A stretch of DNA of 64,000 nt from positions 439,001 through 503,000 of the forward strand of contig NZ_LT629945.1 of assembly GCF_900104675.1 (NCBI RefSeq), in the 5' to 3' direction. The DNA is from Angelakisella massiliensis. GTDB lineage: Bacteria > Bacillota > Clostridia > Oscillospirales > Ruminococcaceae. Positions 63,101 to 64,000 of the stretch are shown in pieces. The notes under the pieces were generated by a model. It was not told where the DNA came from. It saw only the letters and a program-made list of their open reading frames with translations, and ran no database searches. How positions within the stretch are numbered: position 1 is the first letter of the stretch; each line of letters starts with the position of its first letter. The position numbers and the translations under genes are program-made.

Positions 63101-64000
63101 GGAAATGGAATACCGCTGGGTGGAGTCTGGTGTTTACCAAAAGAACGCAGATGGCGTCTATGGAGAAAACCTGCTGAAAAACGGCGTCTTTACGCTGCAG
63201 CAGGGGGGCCGGAAAATCCTTTACCGCAGCGAAAGTACCGTCTGCCAGGAGGAAGATGGCAGCTGGGTGACCCGGCTGGAAAACTCCATTGCCAACACCA
63301 TTACTTACCATGTGGAAAAAAGATGGCATCAGAGCCTCAATCCCCAAGAGATTACCCTCCAGCTCTATGTAATGGGCGCGGATGGGACGGTAGGCAAACC
63401 TCTGTGTGAGTTTACCATGGACGGAACCGCGGACGGTACCCCCACCACTGTGACCATAGACGGCTTCGGCTCCTTCACGGTGCAGGAGGGGGAAAACGGG
63501 ACCCCCGAAGATGGCAGCGACATCGGTCATATTTGGGCAGCGGATCTTCGTGATCTGCCCCAGTATGACAGCAGCGGGCGGCTCTATGAGTATGTGCTGC
63601 TGGAAAAGGTGGACGAAGACTCCGGCCGCATTCCTCAATCCCAAACCACTAAGGACGAGGATGGAAATTACACTACCGTGCTCACCAACGGCCCCGGCGA
63701 GGGCAACCAGATCCTGGTGCGCAAGTCCTGGATCGACGATGGAGACTCCCTCCATCGGGAATCGGTCACCATCGGCGTTTATCACAGAACCCAAACCGAC
63801 CCTGAGACCCAAAAGCCTCTGAGAATCAGCGAAGTCACCCTGGAAAGTGGGATCTGGCTGAAAGAGGTGGGGATTGGCAGTTATACACCTGATGAAGTTT
63901 TCCTGGTGGAAGAAAAAATAGGCGGGAAAGAATTGGACTATGCCGCCCGTCTGGAAAACAGCCAGTCATCCCACTACGCGGAAGGAACTAATCATATCTA
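60198..64000 (+). CDS. Large Cna-B-repeat surface protein, 3' end off the window
   Basis: Open reading frame of 1267 complete codons without a stop, running off the right edge. A signal peptide (MRNFKRLLATLLAAIMM...ALAEG, about 1-28) is followed by a degenerate, acidic, glycine-rich region (about 30-100), a long beta-rich part, and then Cna-B-type domains marked by repeated K-x-W-x-D motifs: AQKVWLDGGD (about 730), VKSWEAAAF (about 890), VEKRWHQSL (about 1038) and VRKSWIDDGD (about 1170). Pilin- or SpaA-like adhesins share this plan; the C-terminal wall anchor would lie outside. Host or matrix binding is inferred. Ribosome site GGTGAGG, close spacing. Confidence 0.88.
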   Translation, partial: MRNFKRLLATLLAAIMMVTSSGVTALAEGITYDFSTAFIESDSNHLPYVSVDENDDYADGDGITGNHVVTDEKKDHESSNEGYISGNTGGGMGAAGRGDGISIGASLPPEEDLAPFLLILWLADENSIHLEASLENPGEDTAAAITIYLDEAEAAALQQPLPQNIDLRHLDDGGAELCFSLSAASPELSELVRFAPLVPGSAVEVTEADVSVTFSGDQSETAGYSFTGEPLFLVAEGSCHWTLEADSEEEEVLWTQDDPQDMHFTVSLNPAESEDPLPAQSQVMDIALTLPQPFAFVEGEPVWDETLQQITLNGTPAAFLSGFHEKENVTVTGLSLSGEVLSFTVERTAAEGESLSPAELSLTVYGGAVTVKRPEPAIMTFAFAGPAQAGPLSETVQMRLDARLTSIPFAGETFAGETAGTASLSLRAAGDIETEAWESALSGKFFWCDGYERQFRPAAYPDPVLQFRETDQDGNPLSQDWAVPTQAQLDAMNMEQLPVVTVSDTMGQSSGMWSVPAKTLPTQVTTTDIFGDKTTRYYQWRVVPAEDIPNYMLLEVTEENKDEYPTVSETGWYYMLLDTYSFDITVRWGSRGEEGGQAGISNAILECLNLAVVAGAKPQTIRLDDLSQVDQVVITPDSGEHPNHAVFSIIDIPKYNIDNTLISYTVEPYEGHDEKLDHTELPSLSEDEWYSVTYDNTGTSHGSVTDKVHDGGHIYFTLSGTTEFSAQKVWLDGGDRENRPGNSVFQLWRYREGQPYTSAAPVRDKNGKILEMAVSTDEDQMDIDFSQLSNNDGGESDPLPKYDSEGYRYIYVVREYLEGENAGNYEQVFGDVKKDDATGTVTYTDQVPPTETELPEETIRTTASRGNDNTFVYDSGTLSNRRKGTTNATAVKSWEAAAFQAQLNDVRVEFTLQVRPKGESTDDPENGWETVLDSDGKPIQIEMENFTAEDLVERSETRSASKYGPFGREMEYRWVESGVYQKNADGVYGENLLKNGVFTLQQGGRKILYRSESTVCQEEDGSWVTRLENSIANTITYHVEKRWHQSLNPQEITLQLYVMGADGTVGKPLCEFTMDGTADGTPTTVTIDGFGSFTVQEGENGTPEDGSDIGHIWAADLRDLPQYDSSGRLYEYVLLEKVDEDSGRIPQSQTTKDEDGNYTTVLTNGPGEGNQILVRKSWIDDGDSLHRESVTIGVYHRTQTDPETQKPLRISEVTLESGIWLKEVGIGSYTPDEVFLVEEKIGGKELDYAARLENSQSSHYAEGTNHI

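Noticed and set aside
60027-63812. Three long minus-strand open frames
   Set aside because: All lie opposite the Cna-B surface protein, which has a signal peptide and domain repeats; they lack ribosome sites and domain sense.

Overview
The window looks like chromosome of an anaerobic gut Clostridia member, probably Oscillospiraceae-like (Flavonifractor/Intestinimonas/Lawsonibacter type). This is inferred from the moderately high GC, the Firmicutes-type ribosome binding sites, the DUF4320/DUF6133/DUF3849/ArdA cargo typical of large Clostridia integrative elements, an initiator tRNA with encoded CCA, and the absence of any outer-membrane gene. No species can be named from the sequence alone.

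Layout. (1) 1-21.4 kb, all minus strand: the end of a large integrative/conjugative-type element. It holds a compact Tad-like (type IVc) pilus operon (Flp-like pilin, prepilin peptidase, CpaB, TadZ-like ATPase, CpaF, TadB, TadC, two pseudopilin-like proteins), surface or membrane proteins, and an accessory block with SpoVG, a Dam-type methylase, four ArdA-like antirestriction proteins and DUF3849/DUF4314/LPD28-type proteins. It stops at an initiator tRNA gene (21741-21817), beside which lies a broken 5' half of the same kind of tRNA. (2) 22-44.6 kb: ordinary chromosome. Glycolysis genes (gpmI, tpiA, pgk), a CitMHS-type transporter with a divergent two-component system, a GltD-like oxidoreductase, a lipoprotein foldase, MarR and PatB/MalY proteins, a vitamin B6 kinase with an ECF S-component, an IS150-like element, a KtrB/TrkH potassium channel subunit and a NUDIX hydrolase. 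(3) 44.9-57.2 kb: a tRNA-Arg(CCT) integration hotspot. A near-consensus promoter is followed by five degenerate tRNA-Arg copies at about 92-106 bp spacing, one intact tRNA-Arg, then remnants of at least three integrase modules. An orphan 3' half of a tRNA-Arg lies 8.3 kb away; its sequence pairs with the 5' halves of the degenerate copies to rebuild a full cloverleaf, so the old tRNA was probably split in its anticodon loop. (4) 57.6-64 kb: an IS200-type transposase, then a tyrosine recombinase, a 227-bp segment bounded by 22-bp inverted repeats, a small gene and a very large signal-peptide-bearing Cna-B-repeat surface protein that runs off the right edge.

The most striking system is the last one. 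The segment between the inverted repeats contains an extended -10 promoter pointing away from the surface protein and a strong intrinsic terminator blocking transcription towards it. Inverting the segment would turn the promoter towards the surface-protein operon and move the terminator out of the way. With the recombinase gene ending at the left repeat, this has the full architecture of an ON/OFF phase-variation switch, here in the apparent OFF orientation.

Calls rest on reading the sequence and translations. No database search was run, and DUF/LPD names are from recall of the families.
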